DNA of 64,000 nucleotides, taken from the NCBI RefSeq assembly GCF_025244865.1, contig NZ_CP104272.1:3224001-3288000 (forward strand), in the 5' to 3' direction. Of this stretch, positions 9,287 through 16,730 are shown one piece after another (positions within the stretch are counted from its first letter, which is position 1; each line of letters begins with the position of its first letter). The notes under the pieces are model-generated. The model saw only the letters and a list, made by a program, of their open reading frames with translations. It was not told the DNA's origin and searched no databases. The stretch is from Arthrobacter sp. zg-Y1110 (GTDB lineage: Bacteria > Actinomycetota > Actinomycetes > Actinomycetales > Micrococcaceae). Made by a program: the position numbers and the translations under genes.

Positions 9287-10366
9287 GTGAAACTCTTTAC
9301 CCCCCTCACCGTCGGCACCATGGAACTGCCCAACCGCCTCGTCATGGCACCGATGTCCCGCGTACGCGCCGACCGCAACGGCGTGCCCACCGACATCATG
9401 GTCGAGCACTACCGCCAGCGCGCCTCCATGGGCCTGATCATCACTGACGGCATCTACCCCTCCTTCACCGGCCAGGGCAACGCCCTGATGCCCGGCCTGG
9501 TCACCGAGGAACACGTCGCCGGGTGGAAGCGCGTCACCGACGCCGTCCACGAAGCCGGCGGCCGGATCGTCGCCCAGCTGATGCACTCCGGACGCGTCGC
9601 CCACGAAAACATCAACGGCGGCCGCCCCGTCGTCGCCCCCAGCGCCATCGCGGTTGAAGGCATGGCCCACACCTACGCCGGCAAGCAGCCCTTCCCGGTG
9701 CCGCACGCCCTCACCGAAGCCGAACTCCCCGGCGTCGTGCAGGACTTCGTCTCCGCCGCGCGGAACGCGATGAAGGCCGGGTTCGACGGCGTCGAGCTGC
9801 ACGGTGCCAACGGCTACCTGCTGCAGGAATTCCTCTCCCCCGTCTCCAACACCCGCACCGACAACTACGGCGGATCCCCGGAGAACCGCGCCCGCCTGGT
9901 CATCGAGGCCTTCCGTGCCGTGGCCGAGGCCGTCGGCGCCGAGCACACCGGCATCCGCATCTCCCCGGAACACAACATCCAGGGCGTGCTGGAAACCGAC
10001 CGCGCCGACGTGACCGCCACCTACACCGCCCTGGTGGACGGCATCGCCGATCTGAAGCCGGCCTACCTGAGCATCCTGCACGCCGACCCGGCCGACGAGA
10101 TGGTCCAGGGCCTGCGCCACCGCTTCGGCGGCCCGGTGCTGATGAACACCGGCTTCGGCACGGTCACCAGCCGCGAGGACGCCGTCATGCTGCTCGAGGA
10201 GGACCTGGCCGACGCCGCCGTCGTCGGCCGTCCCGTGATCGCCAACCCGGACCTGGCCCGCCGCTGGCAGGAGGACCACCCGTTGAACGAGATCGACCAG
10301 ACCACCGTTTACACCGACGGTGCCGCCGGCTACACCGACTACCCGGAACTGGCTCCGGTTTCCTAG
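9287..10366 (+). CDS. Old Yellow Enzyme family NAD(P)H:flavin oxidoreductase / alkene reductase
   Basis: 359 residues from GTG 9287, chosen because AGAAGGA lies 8 bases upstream and the protein then begins KLFTPLTVGTMELPNRLVMAPMSR (split here: KLFTPLTVGT, then MELPNRLVMAPMSR), the normal OYE start. FMN-barrel motifs are intact: AQLMHSGR, the substrate-binding H-x-x-N in VELHGANGYLLQEFLSP, YGGSPENRARL, and the phosphate-binding NTGFG near the end. The family reduces activated C=C bonds or nitro groups in the cytoplasm. Followed by a strong hairpin. Decayed fragments of closely similar genes occur at 11561-11686 and 24911-24988. Confidence 0.9.
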   Translation: MKLFTPLTVGTMELPNRLVMAPMSRVRADRNGVPTDIMVEHYRQRASMGLIITDGIYPSFTGQGNALMPGLVTEEHVAGWKRVTDAVHEAGGRIVAQLMHSGRVAHENINGGRPVVAPSAIAVEGMAHTYAGKQPFPVPHALTEAELPGVVQDFVSAARNAMKAGFDGVELHGANGYLLQEFLSPVSNTRTDNYGGSPENRARLVIEAFRAVAEAVGAEHTGIRISPEHNIQGVLETDRADVTATYTALVDGIADLKPAYLSILHADPADEMVQGLRHRFGGPVLMNTGFGTVTSREDAVMLLEEDLADAAVVGRPVIANPDLARRWQEDHPLNEIDQTTVYTDGAAGYTDYPELAPVS

Positions 10367-10380
10367 TCGAAAAACGAACG

Positions 10381-10418
10381 ACGACGGCAGGCCCTCCACG
10401 AGGGAGGCCTGCTGTCGT
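10381..10418 (+). terminator. Hairpin terminator after the OYE gene
   Basis: Arms ACGACGGCAGGCC (10381-10393) and GGCCTGCTGTCGT (10406-10418) pair along 13 positions with one G-T wobble, and the interior partly pairs as well. It begins 14 bases after the stop codon. No long T-run follows, which is common in GC-rich actinobacteria. Confidence 0.7.
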
Positions 10419-10619
10419 CCTGCCAAACAGATGAATTGGGTGCAAACCATAAGCATCGATTCCATCTGAGGACAGTCTTCGGATGGAGAACCCATTAGCT
10501 TAAGGACACTTGGGATAATGAAAACCAAATGAATCTATGTCGGATCGATCGGCAAAGACATCCAGATTTTGCAAAAGATCACAGAAGGCCACGGGGCCCT
10601 GTTATAGATAGGGAAACCG

Positions 10620-11420
10620 CTAGTGTTTTACGGAATCGGTCAAAATTAGATTATATACCGGCTTCCTAAAGGGGAACCTGAGCGGGCTCTTCAGTTCCTC
10701 ATAGAATACCTGCCACTCAAAAACAAGTGAGTCGATAAACATCTTGCCACTGATATAATATAATCGCTGTTCTTTAAAAACTCCGAATGCAGTGTCGCTA
10801 ATTGATTCAGCAAAGTGAACATCCAAGTCCGGAAGAAATACCCGAAGCTCAAATTCCCCCGCTGTCTCAGAAGCAACAAGGTTCTGGAGGGATGTATCCA
10901 AGTGCATACCTAGGTGAATGCCAGGAAGTTCGGCGGCCGGGGAGTTCAAAAAGGCAGCCACGCTCTCGTTCACTTTGAAGCCTTGTTCGGCGATTCTACA
11001 GCCAGCGTGTTTTAGCAAGTATTTACTTAGGTGCAGCACTTCTCGCCGCCAAGTGCTGCGTCCATAGATTTTCCGGAAATCTATGGAACGTTCATCCATG
11101 ATGCGTTCGCGGTGGCGAGCGTAGTAGGCAATGAAATCGGTGTATGCGCGATCAAATGGTTGACTTTGAGCATTGTTACAGACTTTACAGAGGATATTTG
11201 GAAACTTTATCAGTTTACTATCGGGGCCTTGCATAATCCGCAGCTTACTGTTTGTTTCGACTGCTGTAGGACTCAGGAATATTGATTCTGACTCCTTTTT
11301 GTTCGTAAATATGCGGCGGAGGTCTGTTTTCTTAACCTTGTGCTCGCCTGAGTCACCCGGTTTCCCGCACCACCAACATTTTCCTGCGGGGTGCGGTTGC
11401 ACTTTCCTTGCTTCGGTCAT
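10620..11420 (-). CDS. HNH-like (treble-clef) endonuclease candidate, AT-rich and probably acquired
   Basis: 266 residues. The N-terminus has a paired-cysteine zinc site, CWWCGK then CKVCNN about 60 residues later, with GEHKVKK (E-H) between them, the layout of HNH/treble-clef nucleases (CxxC, H, CxxCN). The rest is not recognised; it contains aromatic-rich strands (FELRVFLPDLDVHFAE, VFEWQVFYEEL). Base composition is far more AT-rich than any neighbour, a clear transfer signal. It sits alone, minus strand, between the intact OYE gene and a broken OYE 3' fragment. It might be a stand-alone anti-phage or restriction-type nuclease; that is inference from the motif and isolation. Confidence 0.6.
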   Translation of the reverse strand: MTEARKVQPHPAGKCWWCGKPGDSGEHKVKKTDLRRIFTNKKESESIFLSPTAVETNSKLRIMQGPDSKLIKFPNILCKVCNNAQSQPFDRAYTDFIAYYARHRERIMDERSIDFRKIYGRSTWRREVLHLSKYLLKHAGCRIAEQGFKVNESVAAFLNSPAAELPGIHLGMHLDTSLQNLVASETAGEFELRVFLPDLDVHFAESISDTAFGVFKEQRLYYISGKMFIDSLVFEWQVFYEELKSPLRFPFRKPVYNLILTDSVKH

Positions 11421-11560
11421 CCCTGAAGAATAATTAGTGAGACTGCAGGGAGCAAATGCGACTTCAATTATTTTTGCAGTCGATTGCCGGGGGGGGGGTA
11501 TCCGACTCCCTGACTAATCACCCGCACTCGCACTCGCACCGATAACTATCGCTGATCACG
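11421..11560. other. Intergenic, AT-rich then a G10 tract
   Basis: Upstream region of the HNH-like gene. It holds a run of ten G at 11489-11498, about 70-80 bp upstream of that gene's start. No ORF or RNA gene recognised. Confidence 0.5.
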
Positions 11561-11686
11561 GAGAACCGGGTCCGCCTCCTGTCACTGCCAGGAAGACCAC
11601 CCGCTGCACGAGTTCGCCCGAGGCACCGTCTACGCCGACGGAGCGCCGACTACACGGACTACCCGGAGCTGGCTCCGGTCTCGTAG
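11561..11686 (+). pseudogene. Broken OYE 3' fragment
   Basis: Two collinear pieces of an OYE gene are joined with most of the gene missing. GAGAACCGGGTCCGCCTCCT matches the ENRARL segment of the intact gene. Directly after it, from about 11587, comes the C-terminal end reading QEDHPLHEF, then TVYADG, then TDYPELAPVS and TAG at 11684-11686. A lost base near 11641-11650 shifts the frame between the last two parts. It differs from 9287-10366 by many substitutions, so it is an old paralogue rather than a recent copy. With the intact gene it brackets the AT-rich HNH-like gene. Confidence 0.8.
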
Positions 11687-11700
11687 CCGGCCGGCGAGCG

Positions 11701-12321
11701 TCATTGGCTCCTACCCGGGTCATTTGGAGGTACCGGCCGGCGCGTGCGGGTATTGATGCGGAATTCCGCATTCTGCGGAAGACCGGTCAAATCCACCTCA
11801 GCAACGTCGACATTCCGGTCCGTCCACGCGGTGGCCCTTCTCAGCACCTGCTCCTGGATGTCCTCCAGATGAAGCTTCTCCCCGCCCTCCAGCTGCTCTT
11901 CGATATGGCGTCCCACAACGGTTCCCTCGTCATCGAAAACGGCCAGGCTGACCGTCTTTTTCACGCTGCTGAGAGTCTTTTGGCTGCCGCGGTCGTGGAG
12001 GAGGCCGAACGCCGAGCAGCCCTCGATCCCCTCGGTTTTGAGCACGAAGGTGAGTTCATCGGCGGCTTCCATCCAGACAAAATTGTCGGTTTCCTCATTG
12101 GCCATAGGCCCCCACGGTCCTATGGTTGTTTCCTTTGTCTCGATATAGGTTTTTGCGAACTGCCGCTTGAACGGCTGGAACCTTTCGCCGTTCTGCATGC
12201 TAAGCGCGGTCAATTGGATATGGGCCAGGATGGGACGGGGCTCAAATCTCACCCGGTGGGTTATCCAGTGCAGGTTTTCGCCGCGGCGGACCAGCCAAAC
12301 GGGGTTGAAAACGTTGGACAT
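11701..12321 (-). CDS. Hypothetical protein
   Basis: 206 residues, no family recognised. Soluble, without a signal peptide or membrane segment. Mixed beta-strand and charged helix composition (FVWMEAADELTFVL, KKTVSLAVFDDEG, GEKLHLEDIQEQVL), with a basic proline-rich tail (TRTRRPVPPNDPGRSQ) that may be a read-through into degraded sequence. Start at 12321 is followed by MSNVFNPVWLVRRGENLHW. The gene ends 15 bp after the OYE fragment and is convergent with it. Moderate confidence that it is a real gene: codon use is reasonable on this strand, but a competing open frame exists on the opposite strand (11704-12456). Confidence 0.5.
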   Translation of the reverse strand: MSNVFNPVWLVRRGENLHWITHRVRFEPRPILAHIQLTALSMQNGERFQPFKRQFAKTYIETKETTIGPWGPMANEETDNFVWMEAADELTFVLKTEGIEGCSAFGLLHDRGSQKTLSSVKKTVSLAVFDDEGTVVGRHIEEQLEGGEKLHLEDIQEQVLRRATAWTDRNVDVAEVDLTGLPQNAEFRINTRTRRPVPPNDPGRSQ

Positions 12322-12527
12322 CGTAGATCTCCATTGGCTCTAGGTGAACATCGGCCCTCGAAACCGCCCAAGGTCAGACGGCGGGAGCGCGGAGAGCTGC
12401 GGTCAAGGCTGGTCGTTCGTTCCGTGGCCACATACCAGCGGGCAACACCTTCATAGTGCTCCGTCAGATTAGCGAGCGGTAGGTGGATCGGATTCGAAGC
12501 CGTCGCGGGATATGAAATGATCCGTCA
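12322..12527. other. Intergenic, upstream region of the MOSC gene
   Basis: No gene seen. The last 30 or so bases (GCGGGATATGAAATGATCCG, 12505-12524, and flanks) recur almost exactly at 23472-23491 in front of the MOSC remnant, so both copies share promoter-proximal DNA. Confidence 0.5.
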
Positions 12528-13091
12528 ATGACTGCCAGCTCCAATTCCCAAGGACCGAAAGTGGTCTCGGTCAGTCAAAGCAGCAAGCACAACTTCAGCA
12601 AGGACCGGGTCGAATCGGTTCTGCTGGTGGAAGGGCTGGGCGTTGACGGAGACGCACATTCCGGCAGCACCGTGCAGCATGTGTTCAGAAAGCGATCCCA
12701 TCCGACGGAACCCAACCTCCGGCAGGTGCACCTGATCCATGCGGAACTGTTCGACGAACTGGCGCAGGACGGCTTCGAGCTGCATCCCGGTGACCTCGGG
12801 GAAAACATCACCACCCGCGGCATCGACCTCCTGAACCTGCTCGAGGGGACACTCCTGCGGATCGGACCCGACGCCGTCGTGCAGGTAACCGGGCTGCGGA
12901 ACCCCTGCCGGCAGATTGACCCCTTCCAAACCGGACTGCTCAAAGCGGTGCTGCCCCGCGACAGTGCCGGAAAGATCGTGCGGAAAACCGGAATCATGGG
13001 CATCGTGCTGAGCGGCGGGGCGGTGAACATCGACGACGAGATCCGCGTCGAGCTTCCGGCCGGGCCGCAACGCCGGCTCAAGTGCGTCTGA
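12528..13091 (+). CDS. MOSC domain protein
   Basis: 187 residues covering a complete MOSC domain: VEGLGVDGDAHSG near residue 35, HPGDLGENITTRG near residue 86 and the cysteine motif VTGLRNPCRQI near 125. MOSC proteins (YiiM-like) bind a sulfur-carrying molybdenum cofactor or sulfide at that cysteine and take part in molybdoenzyme-like or detoxifying reductions. It stands alone, with a strong terminator behind it. A 48-codon relic of a paralogue lies at 23495-23641. Confidence 0.9.
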   Translation: MTASSNSQGPKVVSVSQSSKHNFSKDRVESVLLVEGLGVDGDAHSGSTVQHVFRKRSHPTEPNLRQVHLIHAELFDELAQDGFELHPGDLGENITTRGIDLLNLLEGTLLRIGPDAVVQVTGLRNPCRQIDPFQTGLLKAVLPRDSAGKIVRKTGIMGIVLSGGAVNIDDEIRVELPAGPQRRLKCV

Positions 13092-13112
13092 TTCCCCAGT
13101 AAAAGGCCCCAA

Positions 13113-13149
13113 AAAAATCCCCTCAGACCCCGGGTCGGAGGGGATTTTT
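13113..13149 (+). terminator. Intrinsic terminator after the MOSC gene
   Basis: Arms AAAAATCCCCTC (13113-13124) and GAGGGGATTTTT (13138-13149) are perfectly complementary, and the loop itself pairs GACCC with GGGTC. The T-run in the 3' arm makes it a textbook terminator; the A-run on the other side makes it potentially bidirectional. Confidence 0.9.
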
Positions 13150-13156
13150 CCTGCCC

Positions 13157-13239
13157 GTTTACGAAACGTCATGGATCCCGCACACCTCCGCATAGGGTGT
13201 GACGCAGATCGCGCAACCGTTTACGTAAACCGTTTGCGC
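13157..13239. promoter_or_regulatory. LacI-type operators in front of the sugar operon
   Basis: A perfect 12-bp palindrome GTTTACGTAAAC (13219-13230) with the central CG typical of LacI-family sites is flanked by outer arms GCGCAA (13211-13216) and TTGCGC (13234-13239). A second, weaker site GTTTACGAAAC is at 13157-13167, about 60 bp upstream. The main site is 30 bp before the lacI-type gene start, so autoregulation and control of the whole operon are likely. Confidence 0.72.
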
Positions 13240-13268
13240 CCACGGATGAGTCCACGAGGAGGCGGGCC

Positions 13269-14417
13269 ATGGCAACCATCAGGGATGTGGCGAAGTATGC
13301 CGGCGTCTCCCCGGCCACCGTGTCCCGGGTAGTCAACGGTCTGGTGGGCTATTCCGAGGAGACCCGGCGCCGCGTCGAAGAGGCCGTAACCCGCCTCAAC
13401 TACGAGACCGACTTCATGGCCCGCGGGCTAAAGACGCGGCAGACCTCAGTCATCGGGCTCCTCGCGCCTATGGTGTCCGACGCGCTGGCCTCCGAGGTGA
13501 TGCGCGGCGTCGAGGAAGCAGCACGCGAGCAGGGGTACGCCGTGATGCTTGGCCGGACGGGACTGCAGTCCGTCTTTATCGATGGCTACCTGCGGACGCT
13601 GCGGACCTACCGGGCCGCCGGCGTCATCCTGATTTCGGCCGTCATCACACCGGAAATGCGGCAGATCCTCGGTCCGAACATCCCGCTCATTTCCGTCGCC
13701 ATCAGCGACAAGTCCGGCTCCCCCAGCGTCTCCATCGATGACGAGCGGGCCGCCTACGACGCCACCCGGTACCTGCTGTCCCTGGGCCACCGGCGGATCG
13801 GCCTGCTCGCCGGGGATCCGGCATCGGTCTTCGTCGCCCACCCGCGCCAGCGCGGCTACGAACGGGCCATGGCGGAGGCAGGCCACACCTCCGTCGTCGC
13901 CCACGGCACCTTCTTCTACGACAGCGGCGCCCCGGGCCTGGATGAACTGCTTCGGCAGGAACCGGACCTCACCGCCGTCTTCGCGGTCAGCGACGAGATG
14001 GCCGCCGCCGCCGTCAACGAACTGCAGGAGCGCGGCCGCCGCGTGCCCGACGACGTCTCGGTGCTCGGCTTCGACAACACGTCCACGTCCCAGCACGTCC
14101 ACCCTCCGCTGAGCACCGTCGCCCAGCCGCTGGAGGAAATGGGCCGGACGGCGGTCGCCAAACTGCTGCGCACCCGCGACCTCGGGCCACGGATTATGCC
14201 GCACACCCTCATTGCCCGCGGGTCCACCAGCCCGCCCCGAAACCAGCCCGCCCCGAAACCAGCAGCACTGAGACCAGCACTAAAAAGCCAGCACCACTCG
14301 CCACTACAAGGAGCACAGCATGAGGCAACGACGCCACTTTCGACAGATCCTCCTCGGAACAGCAGCACTGACCATCTCCGGCCTGGTCCTCACCGGCTGC
14401 GGCGGAGGAAGCAGTGA
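13269..14417 (+). CDS. LacI-family regulator of alpha-glucoside uptake, with abnormal C-terminal extension
   Basis: Reads as 382 residues. HTH at the N-terminus (ATIRDVAKYAGVSPATVSRV, hinge RGLKTRQTSVIGLL), then a periplasmic-binding-like effector domain ending near LIARGSTSPP at about residue 323. The last 55 or so residues are proline/arginine-rich, unlike the family, and overlap the next gene by 98 bp in another frame. A perfect 16-bp tandem duplication at 14227-14258 explains this: with one copy removed the frame meets TGA and gives a normal protein of 328 residues. Predicted to repress the downstream importer and glucosidase. Confidence 0.85.
   Translation: MATIRDVAKYAGVSPATVSRVVNGLVGYSEETRRRVEEAVTRLNYETDFMARGLKTRQTSVIGLLAPMVSDALASEVMRGVEEAAREQGYAVMLGRTGLQSVFIDGYLRTLRTYRAAGVILISAVITPEMRQILGPNIPLISVAISDKSGSPSVSIDDERAAYDATRYLLSLGHRRIGLLAGDPASVFVAHPRQRGYERAMAEAGHTSVVAHGTFFYDSGAPGLDELLRQEPDLTAVFAVSDEMAAAAVNELQERGRRVPDDVSVLGFDNTSTSQHVHPPLSTVAQPLEEMGRTAVAKLLRTRDLGPRIMPHTLIARGSTSPPRNQPAPKPAALRPALKSQHHSPLQGAQHEATTPLSTDPPRNSSTDHLRPGPHRLRRRKQ
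14227..14258 (+). repeat. 16-bp perfect tandem duplication at the 3' end of the lacI-type gene
   Basis: The unit CCAGCCCGCCCCGAAA occurs twice in direct succession (14227-14242 and 14243-14258). Sixteen is not a multiple of three, so the second copy shifts the frame away from the TGA that would otherwise end the regulator. Confidence 0.9.
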
Positions 14418-15642
14418 AGAACCCGAAGCGCAGCAGGACGCGGCCGCAGCGTTCGAGGGCCGGGGACCCATCAACTATGTCTCCTCCCGGGATGCCTCCG
14501 GCGCCGCGCAGGACACCATCGACAAATGGAACGCCGAGCACCCGGAGGAGCAGGTGACGTTCGTCGAACTGCCCGATTCCGCGGACCAGCAGCGCCAGCA
14601 GCTGGTGCAAAACGCCCAGATCAAGTCGGAGACCTTCAGCGTCCTGAACCTCGACGTCGTCTGGACCTCCGAGTTCGCCGCGAACCGGTGGATCCTTCCG
14701 CTGCCCGAGGACGCACTGCCCACGGACACCATGGTCCCAGCCGCAGTGGAGACCGCAACCTACCGCGGCACGCTGTACGGCGCCCCGTACTACACGGACG
14801 GCGCTCTGCTCTACCACCGCACGGACCTCCTCCAGGCGGCCGGCATCGACGCCCCGCCCACCAACTGGGAAGAGATGACGGCGGCGTGCGAGAAGGTCCT
14901 CGCCCTCCCCGAGGCCGAGGGCATGTCCTGCTACGCGGGCCAGTTCGACAAAAACGAGGCCCTGACGGTGAACTTCACTGAAGCCGTCGGATCAGCCGGC
15001 GGCCAGGTCTTCGACGATGAGGGCGCCCCGACGGTGGACACCCCCGAGGCCCTCGCCGGACTCACCCAGCTCACCGACGCCTTCAACGAGGGCCTGGTTC
15101 CCAGTGACGCCATCACCTACATCGAGGAGCAGGGCCGCCGCGCCTTCCAGGAAGGCGATCTCGTGTTCCTGCGCAACTGGCCGTTCGTCTACTCCTCGCT
15201 GACCGCCACGGACGGCTCAAGCGCCGTTGTGGACAAATTCGGCATCAGCTCGGTTCCCGGCATCGGCGACAATCCGGGGGTCTCCACGCTTGGCGGCCGG
15301 AACCTCGCCGTCTCACCGTTCACGGAGAACAAGGCAACGGCCCTGGACTTCATCAAGTTCTTCACCAGCGAGGAAGAGTCGAAAGCACGCCTGGACAAGA
15401 GTTCGCGGGCTCCCGTCTACCCCTCACTGCTCGAGGATCCCGCCGTCGTAGAAAAGCGCCCGTTCTATCCCACGCTCCTGGAATCGCTGGAGAACGCGCA
15501 GGCGCGCCCGCAGGTCGTCAAGTACGGCGCGACGACGACGGCAATTCAGGAAGAGGCGTACGCGGCCCTCACCGGGGAGAAGGATCCGGAAACCGCCCTC
15601 GCCGACATGCAGGCAAAGCTCGAAGAGCTCTCGGCCGAATAG
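14320..15642 (+). CDS. Sugar ABC transporter substrate-binding lipoprotein (family 1)
   Basis: 440 residues; ATG 14320 has AAGGAG 7 bases upstream. The N-terminus is a lipoprotein signal: basic MRQRRHF, a hydrophobic core, then the lipobox LTGC with the lipidated cysteine near residue 27. The mature part is a family 1 solute-binding protein of maltose/trehalose type (VVWTSEFAANRWILPL, YYTDGALLYHRTDLLQAAGI, FLRNWPFVYSS, TLGGRNLAVSPFTENKATAL). It captures an oligosaccharide outside the membrane and hands it to the two permeases downstream. Gene order with a GH13 glucosidase points to an alpha-glucoside such as trehalose or maltose. Confidence 0.9.
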   Translation: MRQRRHFRQILLGTAALTISGLVLTGCGGGSSEEPEAQQDAAAAFEGRGPINYVSSRDASGAAQDTIDKWNAEHPEEQVTFVELPDSADQQRQQLVQNAQIKSETFSVLNLDVVWTSEFAANRWILPLPEDALPTDTMVPAAVETATYRGTLYGAPYYTDGALLYHRTDLLQAAGIDAPPTNWEEMTAACEKVLALPEAEGMSCYAGQFDKNEALTVNFTEAVGSAGGQVFDDEGAPTVDTPEALAGLTQLTDAFNEGLVPSDAITYIEEQGRRAFQEGDLVFLRNWPFVYSSLTATDGSSAVVDKFGISSVPGIGDNPGVSTLGGRNLAVSPFTENKATALDFIKFFTSEEESKARLDKSSRAPVYPSLLEDPAVVEKRPFYPTLLESLENAQARPQVVKYGATTTAIQEEAYAALTGEKDPETALADMQAKLEELSAE

Positions 15643-15677
15643 GCCGCCGGCGGCCGCCGACGTCGGTGCCGGCGGCC
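15642..15677 (+). promoter_or_regulatory. GC-rich hairpin between binding protein and permease genes
   Basis: Arms GGCCGCCGGC (15642-15651) and GCCGGCGGCC (15668-15677) pair perfectly, and the 16-base loop contains a further CCGACGTCGG palindrome. Such hairpins after binding-protein genes commonly protect the upstream message and lower permease expression; that role is inferred. Confidence 0.65.
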
Positions 15678-15722
15678 GCCTCCGCAGCTTGATTCCCATT
15701 CCCGTGCACAGTTAGGAACTCC

Positions 15723-16730
15723 ATGAGTACCAGCACCGCTGCGCCCCCGCGCCGTCCCGACGGCCAGCCTCCTGGAAAACGCAAACCCGACTCCCGAACC
15801 TCCGGCGAAGGCAGGATGGCGGCGCTGCTGCTGTCCCCCACCCTGCTGGTCCTTGCCCTGGTGATCGCCTACCCCCTGGTGTCCGCCCTCTACCAGTCGC
15901 TCTTCCGGGAAGAATCCGGGCTCGACGAGAACGGGTTCGTCGCCGAAGGCGAGACCTTCGTCGGGCTGGCCAACTACACCGACCTCCTTGTCGGAGAGTC
16001 CGGTGAACGGTTCCTGAACGCCCTCGCCAACACCACCTTCTTCACCCTCACCACCGTCACCCTCGAGACCGTGCTCGGCCTGTGCCTGGCCCTGGCCATG
16101 AACCGGGCGTTCCGGGGACGGGGCCTGCTGCGCGCCAGCATCCTCATCCCGTGGGCTGTCCCCACCGCAGTCTCGGGACTCCTGTGGCGCTGGATCTTCC
16201 AGTCGGACGGCATCGCCAACACCCTGATCGGTACGGAGATCCTCTGGACCGCCGAAGGTTTCCAGGCGAAAGCCGCGGTGATCATCGCCGAAGTCTGGAA
16301 GACGGCACCGTTCATCGGCCTGCTCGTCCTCGCCGGGATGCAGGTGATCCCGGAAGAGGTGTACGAGGCCGCACGTATCGACGGCGCCGGCTGGTGGCGC
16401 ACGCTGGGTTCAATCACGCTCCCGCTCGTGAAGCCGACGCTGCTCGTCGCCGTCCTCTTCCGTCTCCTCGACGCCCTGCGGATGTTTGACCTGCCGTTCG
16501 TCCTGATCGGCCCCGGCAAACAATCCGTGGAGACCCTCTCCATGCTCGCTTGGGATGAATCCAACCAGCTGCGCTACGGCTCGGCGTCGGCGTTCGCCGT
16601 CGTCCTGTTCCTCTACGTTGCCCTGGTCGCGATCGTCTTCGTGAAGCTGCTCGGCGCCGACGTCGCCGGAGCCAAGGAGATGCGCTCCCTCCGCAAGACC
16701 GGCCGCTCCCGGAAGGCAAAGGCACTCTGA
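15723..16730 (+). CDS. Sugar ABC transporter permease (MalF-like)
   Basis: 335-residue inner-membrane permease with about six membrane segments after a proline-rich cytoplasmic N-terminus. The coupling motif for the ATPase is the EAA loop, here EEVYEAARIDGAGWWRTLGSITLPLVKP near residue 215 (core EAARIDGAGWWRTL). ATG 15723 follows AGGAACTCC. Pairs with the next gene to form the channel; the stop overlaps the next start by one base, TGATG. Confidence 0.9.
   Translation: MSTSTAAPPRRPDGQPPGKRKPDSRTSGEGRMAALLLSPTLLVLALVIAYPLVSALYQSLFREESGLDENGFVAEGETFVGLANYTDLLVGESGERFLNALANTTFFTLTTVTLETVLGLCLALAMNRAFRGRGLLRASILIPWAVPTAVSGLLWRWIFQSDGIANTLIGTEILWTAEGFQAKAAVIIAEVWKTAPFIGLLVLAGMQVIPEEVYEAARIDGAGWWRTLGSITLPLVKPTLLVAVLFRLLDALRMFDLPFVLIGPGKQSVETLSMLAWDESNQLRYGSASAFAVVLFLYVALVAIVFVKLLGADVAGAKEMRSLRKTGRSRKAKAL

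Noticed and set aside
11704..12456. 250-codon plus-strand frame opposite the hypothetical gene at 11701-12321
   Set aside because: The minus-strand frame has better codon use and a cleaner start; the plus-strand protein shows no family features.
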